A stretch of 64,000 nucleotides of DNA from JBAMOY01 sp037071015 (GTDB lineage Bacteria; Bacillota_I; Bacilli_A; RF39; UBA660): positions 1,139,483-1,203,482 of the forward strand of contig JBAMOY010000001.1 in the NCBI GenBank assembly GCA_037071015.1, in the 5' to 3' direction. A model generated the notes under the pieces. That model was not told where the DNA came from and ran no database searches. It saw nothing but the letters and a program-made list of their open reading frames with translations. Positions 41,909 to 50,687 of the stretch are shown here, piece after piece (within the stretch, counting starts at the first letter, position 1; each line of letters opens with the position of its first letter). The position numbers and the translations under genes are program-made.

Positions 41909-43213
41909 ACGTTAAGAAACATGTGGGATAAAATACTTGCTTTATTTGGCAAAAAACAAGTATCAGATAGTAATAACATTCAAAACAATCAAGAATATGA
42001 TGCTAACTACGAGGATAATACAGATATAAATTTCAATGCAATATTTGCTAATAAATTAGCTAATTATACAATGAGCGACAGCTCTATAGACATCAAGGGA
42101 GATAATGAAAGAGCAAAATTGTTAAAACAAGTTATTAAAAGATTAAAAAAACAAATGAAAAAGTTTGTTTCAAGAGATTTAGGAACTGGTGGTGCTTTAA
42201 TAGTACCTTATGTTACAAGTGGAAAAATATATTTTAACATTGTTTCTCAAAGTAGATTAATTATTAATAAAAAGCTTGGTGATGATATAGTTGATTGTAC
42301 TATTATGGCTGAACACTTGGTAAAAGATAAACAACATTATTTTAGGTGGGCTGATTATACCCTTGAAAATGGCAATATTTATATTAAATATAGAGCTACA
42401 CTGGAAGATACAGCTATAGATATGAAGACAATCAAAGAGTGGCAGAATATAGAAGACATAGCTATAAGCAATGTGGACAGAATGTTGTTTATGTATGTAA
42501 AGTCCCCAATAGACAACAGAAAAGAAAATAATGATTATGGTGTGCCTATAACATATGGTTGTCAAAAACAGATTGAAAAAATTATGCATACATTAGATCA
42601 GATAACAAGAGAATTTGATTTAAAAGAGGTCTTTATAGGTGCTGATGCCACAATGTTTAAAGATAACGGTAACGGTGCACTACCTACTAATGGGATATAT
42701 AGAAAAATAAATGCAGGTGACGAGGAATTTTGGGAAGTATTTGATCCAGCGTTTAGAGATAGTCCACTATTTAATAAACTTGCAAATGAATGTGCAATGT
42801 TAGAAAAACAAATTTGCACAAGTAAGGGAATTATTACAGAAGTAGAGACTAATAATGCCACGGCAACAGAAATTAAAAAAATGTTAAAAGATACATTTGA
42901 TTTAGTTGATGATATAAGAGACTCATTAGAAGAAGGACTTGATAACTTCATATATGCATGTAATGTGTTAGCTAATTATTATAAATTGTCTCCACAAGGA
43001 GAATATGAATTAATAACAGACTGGTCTTATGATTTATTAGAAGATACACAGCAAACGTTTAATCAATTATTACAAGGGGAATCAAGAGGGGTTATTCGAA
43101 AGGTAGAAATAAGACAATTTTTAAGGCCTGATGAAACAATAGAAGAATCACAAAAAGCGATAGATGAGATAAAAGAGGAAAACCCAACGACAAAGGATTT
43201 ATTAGGAGATTAG
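41909..43213 (+). CDS. portal protein (SPP1 Gp6-like); ACG start
   Basis: 434 residues from ACG 41909. AAAGGAG ends 7 nt before it, the ideal distance; the first in-frame ATG (41921) is 19 nt away and the only other candidate (TTG 41885) lies in the terminase gene without RBS. Portal features: RDLGTGGALIVPYV, NIVSQSRLIINKKLGDDIVDC, YVKSPIDNRKENNDYGVPI, ATEIKKMLKDTFD. It forms the DNA entry ring of the head. Confidence 0.85.
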   Translation, partial: TLRNMWDKILALFGKKQVSDSNNIQNNQEYDANYEDNTDINFNAIFANKLANYTMSDSSIDIKGDNERAKLLKQVIKRLKKQMKKFVSRDLGTGGALIVPYVTSGKIYFNIVSQSRLIINKKLGDDIVDCTIMAEHLVKDKQHYFRWADYTLENGNIYIKYRATLEDTAIDMKTIKEWQNIEDIAISNVDRMLFMYVKSPIDNRKENNDYGVPITYGCQKQIEKIMHTLDQITREFDLKEVFIGADATMFKDNGNGALPTNGIYRKINAGDEEFWEVFDPAFRDSPLFNKLANECAMLEKQICTSKGIITEVETNNATATEIKKMLKDTFDLVDDIRDSLEEGLDNFIYACNVLANYYKLSPQGEYELITDWSYDLLEDTQQTFNQLLQGESRGVIRKVEIRQFLRPDETIEESQKAIDEIKEENPTTKDLLGD

Positions 43214-43216
43214 CAT

Positions 43217-43411
43217 ATGAAGGTTAAAATAGAAAAATTAAAGAATACCACTAAAATGTATATAAACGGTGTTCAGTATGGAGAACATATAAGTGGTTAT
43301 AAAATAGAACAAGAGGGAATTCAAAAACCAACATTAACTCTAAAAATTCATTGTGATGAAATATTGTTTGATTGTGATGATGTAGAAATAAAAAAAGAAC
43401 AAACTAAGTAG
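43217..43411 (+). CDS. small phage protein of unknown function
   Basis: 64 residues, beta-rich (KMYINGVQYGEHISGYKI). Conventional ATG 4 nt after the portal stop; weak SD (TTAGGAG) present. Unknown. Confidence 0.55.
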   Translation: MKVKIEKLKNTTKMYINGVQYGEHISGYKIEQEGIQKPTLTLKIHCDEILFDCDDVEIKKEQTK

Positions 43412-43419
43412 GTGATAGA

Positions 43420-44883
43420 ATGTTAAGTGAAGAAACACTTGAAAAATTATCCGAAAGGCTTGTAGATAGAATAGAAAGTCTAAACCAATACTTTATTAAG
43501 AAGCTTGGTAAACAAATAAACATGATTGGCCAAGTAACCCCAAGTCAATTGAAAGAATTATTGCAGTCTATAAAATATGGTAACGACATTGATGAAATCA
43601 TGAATGAGATTGCCAAAGTAACAAACAAAAATGTCGAAGATATATATGAAATATTTGAAGAAGTAGCAAAAAAGAATCAATTATATGCAAAACAGTTCTA
43701 CGATTATAAGAAAGTTAAGTATATACCGTTTGAAGAAAATGATGCACTCCAAAGGCAAGTTAGTATTATAGCAAAAGCAACTGCAACAGAATATATTAAT
43801 ATGAGTAAAACAATGGCATATGTAACTATAAATAATAATGGGGTTAGAGAATTTAATTCTTTGTCAGACACATATCAAAGGGTAACTGATGAAGCTATAT
43901 TAAGTATTCAACAAGGAAGAGAATCGTTTGATACCGCAGTGAAAAGGACGATGAAACAACTGACTTCTAATGGGTTAAGAACTGTTGACTATGATACTGG
44001 ATATTCTAGAAGGCTAGATAGTTCTGTAAGAATGAGTGTCATGGATGGGATTAGAAGGTTGAATAGAGAACTACAGGAACAATTTGGTAACGAATTTGGA
44101 GCTGATGGTGTGGAAGTATCACATCATAAGAATGCTGCGCCTGATCATATTGATACAGTAGACGGCCAACAATTTAGCAAAGATGAATATAAAAAAATCA
44201 ACGATAGTCTTGAAAGACATGTAGGAGAACTTAACTGCTATCACTTTGTTTATCCTATTGTTTTAGGAGTGTCTGAACCAATGTATTCCAAAGAAGAGCT
44301 AGAGGCTGATAAAAAGGCAAATAAAGATGGATTCGAGTTCGAAGGTACACAATATACCAATTACGAAGGAACACAACTACAAAGGCAACTGGAGACAAAA
44401 ATAAGGCAATATAAAGATAGACAGATAGGTGCTAAAGCTATAAATGATAAAGATGAAGTATATCGATGTCAAGAAAAGATTACTCAATTAACTCAAAAAT
44501 ATAACGATTTGTCTAAAGTAAGTGGTTTGCCTACAAAGATAGAACGATTAAGGGTTGAAGGATATAGAAAAGTTTCTGGGGACACTAGAAAATATTATGA
44601 AAGTCAATTAATAGGAACTAGAATAAATGATATTTCTATTAATGGCATTAGTAATCATTTATTGGATAGAAAGACATCGAGAAATATAAAGGTTGAAGAT
44701 GTTAAAGAAGCGTTTACAACACCTCTAAAAATTGATAAAATAAAAATAGATGAACAAGGAAGAAAATCTATTAAATATATTGGAGAAAAAGCAACTGTTT
44801 CTATTAATCCTGATACAGGTACAATTATTACCGTTTGGAAAACAAGTTCAAATAGGGTAAAAAAATTAAAAGGTGATAAATAA
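43420..44883 (+). CDS. phage minor capsid protein 2 with C-terminal nuclease-like (PBECR-type) domain
   Basis: 487 residues. N-terminal head-protein part (about 1-270) with YIPFEENDALQRQVSIIAKA, AYVTINNNGVREFNSLSDTY, RRLDSSVRMSVMDGIRRLNR, and GVEVSHHKNAAPDHIDTVDGQQFS. Linker about 290-400. Last 90 residues (ISNHLLDRKTSRNIKVEDV, TVSINPDTGTIITVWKTSSN) resemble the toxin-like nuclease domains found fused to phage head proteins. Probably injected with the DNA or used in the infected cell. ATG start with AGGTGAT. Confidence 0.7.
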   Translation: MLSEETLEKLSERLVDRIESLNQYFIKKLGKQINMIGQVTPSQLKELLQSIKYGNDIDEIMNEIAKVTNKNVEDIYEIFEEVAKKNQLYAKQFYDYKKVKYIPFEENDALQRQVSIIAKATATEYINMSKTMAYVTINNNGVREFNSLSDTYQRVTDEAILSIQQGRESFDTAVKRTMKQLTSNGLRTVDYDTGYSRRLDSSVRMSVMDGIRRLNRELQEQFGNEFGADGVEVSHHKNAAPDHIDTVDGQQFSKDEYKKINDSLERHVGELNCYHFVYPIVLGVSEPMYSKEELEADKKANKDGFEFEGTQYTNYEGTQLQRQLETKIRQYKDRQIGAKAINDKDEVYRCQEKITQLTQKYNDLSKVSGLPTKIERLRVEGYRKVSGDTRKYYESQLIGTRINDISINGISNHLLDRKTSRNIKVEDVKEAFTTPLKIDKIKIDEQGRKSIKYIGEKATVSINPDTGTIITVWKTSSNRVKKLKGDK

Positions 44884-45089
44884 TGAAAGAATTGCAAAAA
44901 CAACTAACACGGACAGAAAAAGAACTCTTAATTAAACTAAAGTTTGATAATATAGAAGATTTATTAGATTTAGAAGATGAATTAGGAGATTATATACAAT
45001 TACATTGTATAGATGATACGGGAAATGAGTTAACCGAGGATGGCATTATATGTGAAGAAATACTAAATAAAATAGGAAACATAAATTAG
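44883..45089 (+). CDS. small acidic protein, possible immunity partner
   Basis: 68 residues, strongly acidic (LLDLEDELGDYIQ, DDTGNELTEDG). It starts at the stop codon of the minor capsid gene (TAATG), with AAAGGTG. The placing right after a toxin-like domain and the charge suggest an inhibitor; not proven. A terminator follows. Confidence 0.5.
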   Translation: MKELQKQLTRTEKELLIKLKFDNIEDLLDLEDELGDYIQLHCIDDTGNELTEDGIICEEILNKIGNIN

Positions 45090-45107
45090 CACTTATTAAG
45101 TGCTTTT
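45088..45107 (+). terminator. terminator within the head gene cluster
   Basis: AGCACTT, ATT loop, AAGTGCT and T. Confidence 0.65.
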
Positions 45108-45171
45108 ATTATGCACTGCTTTAATGGTAGTGTACTGATGATATAGGTAGATAGAAAGCAGGTAGATAGAT

Positions 45172-45408
45172 ATGATAGTTAAAGTCCAACATCACAATTC
45201 AATAGAAAAAGAAATATATTCAAATGTAGAAAATATATTTATATCTCATGTCGAATGTGGCGATTTAATTGAATTACAAATAAAAGATAAAGAAGCAAGA
45301 GAACCAATATTCATAACTAAAAAAGATGATAATGGTAATTATCCTGCAATAGTAAGTGCAGTATGGTTAATGAATGATAAAGGACAAACAATAGAGAGAT
45401 TAGTTTAA
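45172..45408 (+). CDS. phage protein of unknown function
   Basis: 78 residues, beta-rich (VKVQHHNSIEKEIYSNVENI). ATG start, weak RBS (AGGTAG). Flanked by terminators, so it may be a separate unit (morphon-like). Confidence 0.5.
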   Translation: MIVKVQHHNSIEKEIYSNVENIFISHVECGDLIELQIKDKEAREPIFITKKDDNGNYPAIVSAVWLMNDKGQTIERLV

Positions 45409-45454
45409 TCTGATCAACACTATATCATTAGTACAGTGCCATTAAGGTACTATG

Positions 45455-45480
45455 GTCAACTGAATAAAGTTGGCTTTTTT
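45455..45480 (+). terminator. terminator before the scaffold gene
   Basis: GTCAACT, GAATAA loop, AGTTGGC, T6. The 85 nt after it hold no gene, only the scaffold leader. Confidence 0.7.
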
Positions 45481-45565
45481 GGTGTGGTATAGCAACCGTA
45501 GGACTAGCAAAATATCTAAATCTAGGAGGAGACACCCTCTGAAAAAAGTGGAAGGAGAGAGATAT

Positions 45566-46150
45566 ATGAAAGAATTTTTAGAAGGTTTAGAAATTGGAGA
45601 AGGAAAGGTTAAGTTAAGCAAGGAAGAAATAAAGTTAATACTTGCTGAAAATGGGAAAGCAATCAATAATGAAGTAAAAAAAGTTACTGATTCAAAGGAT
45701 GCAGAAATTAAAACTTATAAGACCACTATTGAAGACTTAAACAAACAACTTGACGAAGTTCCAACTTCTGATGAAATAGACACTCTAAAAAAGACTATTT
45801 CTGGTTTTCAAGAAGCAGAAAAAAAGAGAATTGCCGATGAAAAGGCTAAACAAGAAGATGAATTATTAACTAATAACATTTTATCTGTTTTTGGTGATAA
45901 AAAATTCACAAGCGATTATGTTAAGAATGGGTTAATTACTGATATTAAATCTGAACTTAATAAGGCTGAAAACAAAGGGAAAGGTATTAGTGAAATATTT
46001 GAGTCTTTGACAAAGGATAAACAAGGTTTATTCGAGAATCCAAACCCACCAGCTGACATGCCAGGCATGGGCGATGGAAGTTCATCAACTCCAACAAATT
46101 TGGACGAAATGAGTTATGAACAATATAAGGCATGGAGAAAAAATAATTAG
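45566..46150 (+). CDS. scaffolding protein (Gp20-like)
   Basis: 194 residues from ATG 45566 (GGAAGGAGAG upstream; a longer frame from 45470 is leader). Glu/Lys-rich coiled coil (residues 30-110), then a conserved C-terminal part with NILSVFGDKKFTSDYVKNGL and a Pro/Gly linker. Typical gene just before the major capsid gene. Confidence 0.8.
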   Translation: MKEFLEGLEIGEGKVKLSKEEIKLILAENGKAINNEVKKVTDSKDAEIKTYKTTIEDLNKQLDEVPTSDEIDTLKKTISGFQEAEKKRIADEKAKQEDELLTNNILSVFGDKKFTSDYVKNGLITDIKSELNKAENKGKGISEIFESLTKDKQGLFENPNPPADMPGMGDGSSSTPTNLDEMSYEQYKAWRKNN

Positions 46151-46169
46151 AAAAGGAAGGAAGAATTAA

Positions 46170-47264
46170 ACGAATAAAATATTAACACCACAAGTAATTG
46201 CCAATGAGGCACTTATGGTATTAGAATCAAATTTAACTATGGCTAATCTAGTACATAGAGACTATTCAAAAGAATTTGTAAAAGTAGGTGATACTATTAC
46301 AGTTCGCAAACCAGCTAAATTTGTAGCTAAAAATTTCATTGGAGAGGTAGAGGAACAAGCATTAACCGAAGGATCTGTTCCTGTAAAAATGGACCGTTAT
46401 AGAGATGTAACAGTTCCAATTACATCAAAGGAAATGACTTTAAGTTTGAAAGATTTTTCAGAACAAGTTGTTAAGCCTGCTTTAAGCTCAATTGCTCAAG
46501 CAGTAGATACTGATTTATTAACTGTTGGTATTGAACAGGCTTCTAATAAAGTAGCTGTATCAGCAACACCAGGTATAACTGATATCGCTAATATTGGTAA
46601 GGCATTAGACAATAAAAAAGCACCTAGAGATAACCAAAGAAACTTAGTTTTAGCAGTTGATACTCTTTATAAGTATAATACTCTAGATAATTTTGCTAAA
46701 GTTTCTTATAAAGGAGATAGCGAAGCATTAAAAGAAGCCGAAATAGGAAAGGTATATACTATGAATACTTTCATGAGTCAAAATGCTCCTCAAAATACTT
46801 CAGCAACTGCTGGTACGGTAACTGCTTATAAAGTAACTTGTACTAAAGGTGATTCTAAATTTACGGTTGCTAACGGTACCGCAGCAACAGGCACTATTAA
46901 AAAAGGAGACCAACTAATTGTAAACGGTTACTTATTTGAGTGTGCTGAAGATTTAACTTTGGCAAGTGGTGCAGGAACTTTAAAAGTAACTGAAAAGGTA
47001 CCATTTGAAATTACTGAAGCAGTAGACGCATTTATTGTAAATAAAGCTCATTCACTAGGATTCCATAGAAATGGTTTAGCTTTAGTTACTAGACAATTAG
47101 AATTACCTCAAGGAGCTTCAAAAGCAGCTATTGCAAGCGCTAATGGATTAGCGGTAAGAGTAGTATTTGATTACGATTCTAAAACTAAAACTGATTTAGT
47201 ATCATTTGATATCATTTATGGTATTAAAGAATTAGATAAAGATTTATTAGTAGATTTTGCGTAG
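46170..47264 (+). CDS. major capsid protein (P22 coat-like); ACG start
   Basis: 364 residues from ACG 46170: (M)NKILTPQVIANEALMVLESN. The preceding codon is TAA, so nothing further upstream is possible. GGAAGG lies 9 nt before ACG. The first ATG (46215) would remove 15 residues that belong to the family's conserved N-terminus (ANKILTP..IA.EAL). Core: NLVHRDYSKEFVKVGDTITV, VPITSKEMTLSLKDFSEQV; C-terminal YDSKTKTDLVSFDIIYGIKEL. Confidence 0.85.
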   Translation, partial: TNKILTPQVIANEALMVLESNLTMANLVHRDYSKEFVKVGDTITVRKPAKFVAKNFIGEVEEQALTEGSVPVKMDRYRDVTVPITSKEMTLSLKDFSEQVVKPALSSIAQAVDTDLLTVGIEQASNKVAVSATPGITDIANIGKALDNKKAPRDNQRNLVLAVDTLYKYNTLDNFAKVSYKGDSEALKEAEIGKVYTMNTFMSQNAPQNTSATAGTVTAYKVTCTKGDSKFTVANGTAATGTIKKGDQLIVNGYLFECAEDLTLASGAGTLKVTEKVPFEITEAVDAFIVNKAHSLGFHRNGLALVTRQLELPQGASKAAIASANGLAVRVVFDYDSKTKTDLVSFDIIYGIKELDKDLLVDFA

Positions 47265-47280
47265 ATGGAAGGAGGGCATT

Positions 47281-47661
47281 ATGGAATTTAAGAATCAATA
47301 TCTAACTTATGAAGAATATAAGGAATTAGATGGCAATCTTTCGAAAATGCCCTTTAATTTACTTGAATATCGAGCAGAAAAAGAAGTTGATGAACTCACA
47401 TTCAATCGCTTTAAAAAGACAACAGTTTATCCTATTGAATTAAAAATGTGTATTAATGAATTAATTACAAAAATTGGAGAATATAATGAAACCTCTAATA
47501 AAACTAGTGAAAGTGTAGGTAATTATTCTGTTAGTTATGATAAGCCTTTGTCATTAGAGAAGAAACGGTCATTTCAAAATATAATAAAAACTTATCTATC
47601 TAATACTAAAGTTAATGATATTTTTGTATTATATTGCGGAGAAGATATCAACGGTAACTAA
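47281..47661 (+). CDS. head-tail connector (adaptor) protein
   Basis: 126 residues from ATG 47281 (GGAGGG upstream). Position after the capsid gene and the helical layout (YLTYEEYKELDG, ...VYPIELKMCINELITKIGEY, SVGNYSVSY) fit the Gp6/HK97-type adaptors. Confidence 0.65.
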   Translation: MEFKNQYLTYEEYKELDGNLSKMPFNLLEYRAEKEVDELTFNRFKKTTVYPIELKMCINELITKIGEYNETSNKTSESVGNYSVSYDKPLSLEKKRSFQNIIKTYLSNTKVNDIFVLYCGEDINGN

Positions 47662-48004
47662 CGCAAGTATGACATTATATCACAAGCGATATAATCCAGA
47701 TAAGGGTTTAGATATATACGATAGATATCCTATAGAATATGTTAATTGGCAAGGTGGCAAAGGAGCAAGCATCGATAAGGGATATTCTAAGGCTAATGAC
47801 ATAAATGTTTGGGTTCCATATTCAGAAAATGAAGGATTATCAAAAATACCGTTTGCCATAGGAGATATTATTGTCAAGACTATTGTCGAAGATGACATAG
47901 TTAAACAAAGTGATATTAAAACTGATAGCTATAATATTACTACATTAGTAGATAATAGCTATGGTAGTCTTAATATGCAACATATATATATAGGTGCAAA
48001 ATAA
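47651..48004 (+). CDS. head-completion (minor capsid) protein; probable ACG start
   Basis: 117 residues from ACG 47651, with GGAG 9 nt upstream. The alternative ATG 47669, six codons further on, has no RBS. Sequence MTLYHKRYNPDKGLDIYDRY, VNWQGGKGASIDKGYSKAND fits the phage minor capsid group located after the adaptor. It overlaps the adaptor gene by 11 bp. Start less certain than for neighbours. Confidence 0.65.
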   Translation, partial: TVTNASMTLYHKRYNPDKGLDIYDRYPIEYVNWQGGKGASIDKGYSKANDINVWVPYSENEGLSKIPFAIGDIIVKTIVEDDIVKQSDIKTDSYNITTLVDNSYGSLNMQHIYIGAK

Positions 48005-48432
48005 TGAAGAGACACTTAAATCCGACAAGCGTGATAAAAGCTAGATTAGGAATCCAAGATGGTGGTCCTGTTCATGCTTTTTTCACTCAATCTTGTTTTA
48101 AACATATGTCTCCATTTGTTCCAGGAGGTACAAAGAGTCATCTAAATCAAAGCGTAGATATAACGACTGATAGTATAACTTATCAAAGCATAGACGCCCA
48201 GTATTTATATCATGGTAAATTATATGTTGATCCCAAGTATAAAAAAGGTGCCTTTTATAGTTCCGATTATGGTTATTGGTCTAGACCGGGGATACCTAAG
48301 ATACCAAGCTCTAGAAATTTGGAATATCATACGCCGGGAACTGGTGCATTTTGGGACAAAAGAATGTGGGCATCTGATGAATCAGAAATTGTTAAAGAAG
48401 TTCAAAATTTTGTAAATAAAGGACGTGGCTAA
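48004..48432 (+). CDS. minor capsid protein 2-family head-tail protein
   Basis: 142 residues, ATG with AGGTGCA. HAFFTQSCFKHMSPFVPGG, QYLYHGKLYVDPKYKKGAFY and GTGAFWDKRMWASDE are characteristic of the PF11114-type minor capsid proteins. TAACG overlap with the next gene. Confidence 0.75.
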   Translation: MKRHLNPTSVIKARLGIQDGGPVHAFFTQSCFKHMSPFVPGGTKSHLNQSVDITTDSITYQSIDAQYLYHGKLYVDPKYKKGAFYSSDYGYWSRPGIPKIPSSRNLEYHTPGTGAFWDKRMWASDESEIVKEVQNFVNKGRG

Positions 48433-48851
48433 CGATTGAACAAATAAGAAACTATTTTAGAGAAAATGGAATTATAGATAAAGAGTGTAGAATAAATGTA
48501 GATTTTTTAGGCGAGGAACCCACAGAATTTGCTTTAGAACCTATACCAGTAAATCCAATATTAGATAAGTATGTTAATGGAGATACTTTAAGACAATTCC
48601 AATTTCAATTACTAAGCTGTACCGAATATGGAGCAGATGTTATGCAAAATATAGCTAATAGTTCGTTTTACGAAAACTTATATGAACTTATAGAAAAAAA
48701 CAATAAAAACAAAATATTACCTAAAATAAAAGGTATAGATAGCATTGAATGCTTGAATAACGGTGCAATTTTAAATGCTGGTACTAATACTGCTAGATAT
48801 TCTATACAAATGAAAATCACTTATTATAAGGAGGCACATGAAAGAGATTAA
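48432..48851 (+). CDS. minor capsid protein 3-like tail-completion protein; ACG start
   Basis: 139 residues from ACG 48432: (M)IEQIRNYFRENG, NVDFLGEEPTEFALEPIPVN, DTLRQFQFQLLSCTEYGADV. The ACG overlaps the upstream stop (TAACG, like the common TAATG) and AAAGGA is 8 nt before it. The first in-frame ATG is codon 71, which would delete half of a recognisable protein. No GTG or TTG lies near the start. Confidence 0.82.
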   Translation, partial: TIEQIRNYFRENGIIDKECRINVDFLGEEPTEFALEPIPVNPILDKYVNGDTLRQFQFQLLSCTEYGADVMQNIANSSFYENLYELIEKNNKNKILPKIKGIDSIECLNNGAILNAGTNTARYSIQMKITYYKEAHERD

Positions 48852-49041
48852 ATTCAAAAGAGCCTGTAATTTAAAAGATAAGACTTATCCTGTTGGAGGA
48901 ATATATAAACCAAAAAAAGGGGATATGCCTCTTATTAATAAAATAAACGAAAAAGGGTTTATAGAACCTTTAAATGAAAAAGAACTATTAGATATTGCTA
49001 ATAGTTTTTGTTTGAAAAAAAGAAAGGTGGAGAAACTTTAA
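48838..49041 (+). CDS. small tail-region protein of unknown function
   Basis: 67 residues, basic, ATG with AAGGAGG; KFKRACNLKDKTYPVGGIYK. Overlaps the previous gene by 14 bp. Confidence 0.55.
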   Translation: MKEIKFKRACNLKDKTYPVGGIYKPKKGDMPLINKINEKGFIEPLNEKELLDIANSFCLKKRKVEKL

Positions 49042-49545
49042 ACGAGTTATAAGAAGGTAACAAGAGACCAAATTGCTTCTTATTTAAATGTAACACCAAA
49101 TGGATCATCTGACGATTGGGCAATCATTGGTGTTGGTATCACTGAATATGGGCAAGCTTTAAATCCACAAGTGGAAACAGAAAAGTGGATTATAGACAAA
49201 TCAGCTAGAAGTTCATTAGAGAGTTATCAAGTACAAGGAGACGTGTCACAAAAATGTTATCATGGAGACCCAGTATACGACTTTGTTAATAATATAAGAA
49301 GAACTAGGGCTATTGGTAGCGAGGTAGAGACGCAAATACTTGACATAGATTTATATGATTCAACGAGTGAGAGCGCTACAACGAAATATAAGGCAACGAA
49401 AAACGATTGTATGATAGCCGTAACTGGTTATGGAACCGGTGAAAATCCTGTGATTGAATATTCAATATATTACAACGGAGATCCTGAAGTTGGTACGGTA
49501 ACTATTGCAGATAAAAAGCCGGTATTTACAGTTGATGCTGATTAA
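49042..49545 (+). CDS. major tail (tube) protein; ACG start
   Basis: 167 residues from ACG 49042: (M)SYKKVTRDQIASYLNVTPNG. GGTGGAG ends 9 nt upstream. The first conventional start is a GTG at codon 44, which would cut into the core fold. Core: DDWAIIGVGITEYGQALNPQ, YQVQGDVSQKCYHGDPVYDF, AVTGYGTGENPVIEYSIYYN. Followed by a terminator, as expected for a strongly expressed structural gene. Confidence 0.82.
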   Translation, partial: TSYKKVTRDQIASYLNVTPNGSSDDWAIIGVGITEYGQALNPQVETEKWIIDKSARSSLESYQVQGDVSQKCYHGDPVYDFVNNIRRTRAIGSEVETQILDIDLYDSTSESATTKYKATKNDCMIAVTGYGTGENPVIEYSIYYNGDPEVGTVTIADKKPVFTVDAD

Positions 49546-49546
49546 T

Positions 49547-49575
49547 GGCTAGGGTAAGACTCTAGCCTATTTTTA
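49547..49575 (+). terminator. terminator after the tail tube gene
   Basis: GGCTAG, 9-nt loop, CTAGCC, then T-rich. Confidence 0.65.
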
Positions 49576-49601
49576 ATATTTTAAAGAGAGGGAGTAAGAC
49601 T

Positions 49602-50090
49602 ATGACAGATTTTATCCAATTAAAAAAAGATAATATATTAAGATTAGGAATAAAAACACAAGATGGAAGAGATACAGGGGAATATTTAGAGTTTGATTTA
49701 GAAGATATTGAATTACCTTTAAAATATCAAGATTTATTAGAAAAAGATAAAAAGAATAAAGAAAACATAAGAAATCAAATGATAATAATTGATAAAAAGC
49801 AAGATGTCAAAGGTAATAAGTTAATGAGTAAAAATGAAGAAAACAAAATTAGAGCTTTAAATGATTTTTTTAGGAAAGAAGCTGAAATCTATAATATATT
49901 TCTTGGAACCAATGGAATACAAAAATTGCTTAATGGTAGAAAATTAGGGTGGACTTCTTTACAAGAGGTTGATGAGATTATAGAAAAACAAATCAAACCT
50001 TATTTGGATTTAAGTATGACAAAGATAACTGATAAGGTCAAAGAAAAATATAGTCAAGCAGTTGCTAGAAATAAAGAAGTGTTAAAATAA
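49602..50090 (+). CDS. tail assembly chaperone-like protein
   Basis: 162 residues between tail tube and tape measure genes, the place of the tail chaperone pair. Contains GEYLEFDLEDIELPLKYQDL and KALNDFF-like helices. Overlaps the Gp15-like gene by 1 nt (TAATG). No frameshift needed. Confidence 0.6.
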   Translation: MTDFIQLKKDNILRLGIKTQDGRDTGEYLEFDLEDIELPLKYQDLLEKDKKNKENIRNQMIIIDKKQDVKGNKLMSKNEENKIRALNDFFRKEAEIYNIFLGTNGIQKLLNGRKLGWTSLQEVDEIIEKQIKPYLDLSMTKITDKVKEKYSQAVARNKEVLK

Positions 50091-50683
50091 TGAATTATCC
50101 TAAATATGTAGAAGTTGCTGATAGAAGATATAAAATAAATACAGATTTTAGAGTTGCCATTGAATGTAATAGAATTGCAGAAGATGAAACAATAGGTGAT
50201 TTCGAGCGTGCCTTAGCTATCATATATAAACTTTTCGGTGAAGAAGGTTTAAATCATCAAGAGAACTATGAATTTTTGCTAGACTTGGCTAAGAAGTTCC
50301 TTTGTTGTGGCAAAGAATTAGAGAATACAAATGAAAAGCCAGATATGGATTATATCCAGGATATGGACTACATCGAGGCTAGTTTTATGAGTGACTACCA
50401 TATTGATTTGGCTAGTACAGAAATGCATTGGTGGAAATTTAATAATCTTATGAATGGTTTATCTAATAGCGAAATTGGAAATTGTTGTGTTTTAAATAGG
50501 GTTCGCAATTTAAGAACTTATGATACAAAGGATATTAAGGATCCAAAAGAATTAGAAAGAATAAATAAAGCAAAAAAACAAGTTGCTCTAAAATTAAGAA
50601 AAGAGCATGTGAAGCTTACAAAGGCACAACAAAAAGGAATAGAAAATTTTTATAAAATGACAGGAATAACTCGAAAGGAGTGA
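50090..50683 (+). CDS. Gp15-family tail assembly protein
   Basis: 197 residues. YKINTDFRVAIECNRIAEDE, HIDLASTEMHWWKFNNLMNG and EIGNCCVLNRVRNL are typical of the Phage_Gp15 family that stands before the tape measure gene. ATG start, weak RBS. Confidence 0.75.
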   Translation: MNYPKYVEVADRRYKINTDFRVAIECNRIAEDETIGDFERALAIIYKLFGEEGLNHQENYEFLLDLAKKFLCCGKELENTNEKPDMDYIQDMDYIEASFMSDYHIDLASTEMHWWKFNNLMNGLSNSEIGNCCVLNRVRNLRTYDTKDIKDPKELERINKAKKQVALKLRKEHVKLTKAQQKGIENFYKMTGITRKE

Positions 50684-50687
50684 GGCA

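Noticed and set aside
46170..46215. major capsid protein starting at ATG 46215
   Set aside because: It has a weak GAGG before it, but would drop the conserved N-terminal ILTPQVIANEAL; kept only as the alternative to ACG 46170.
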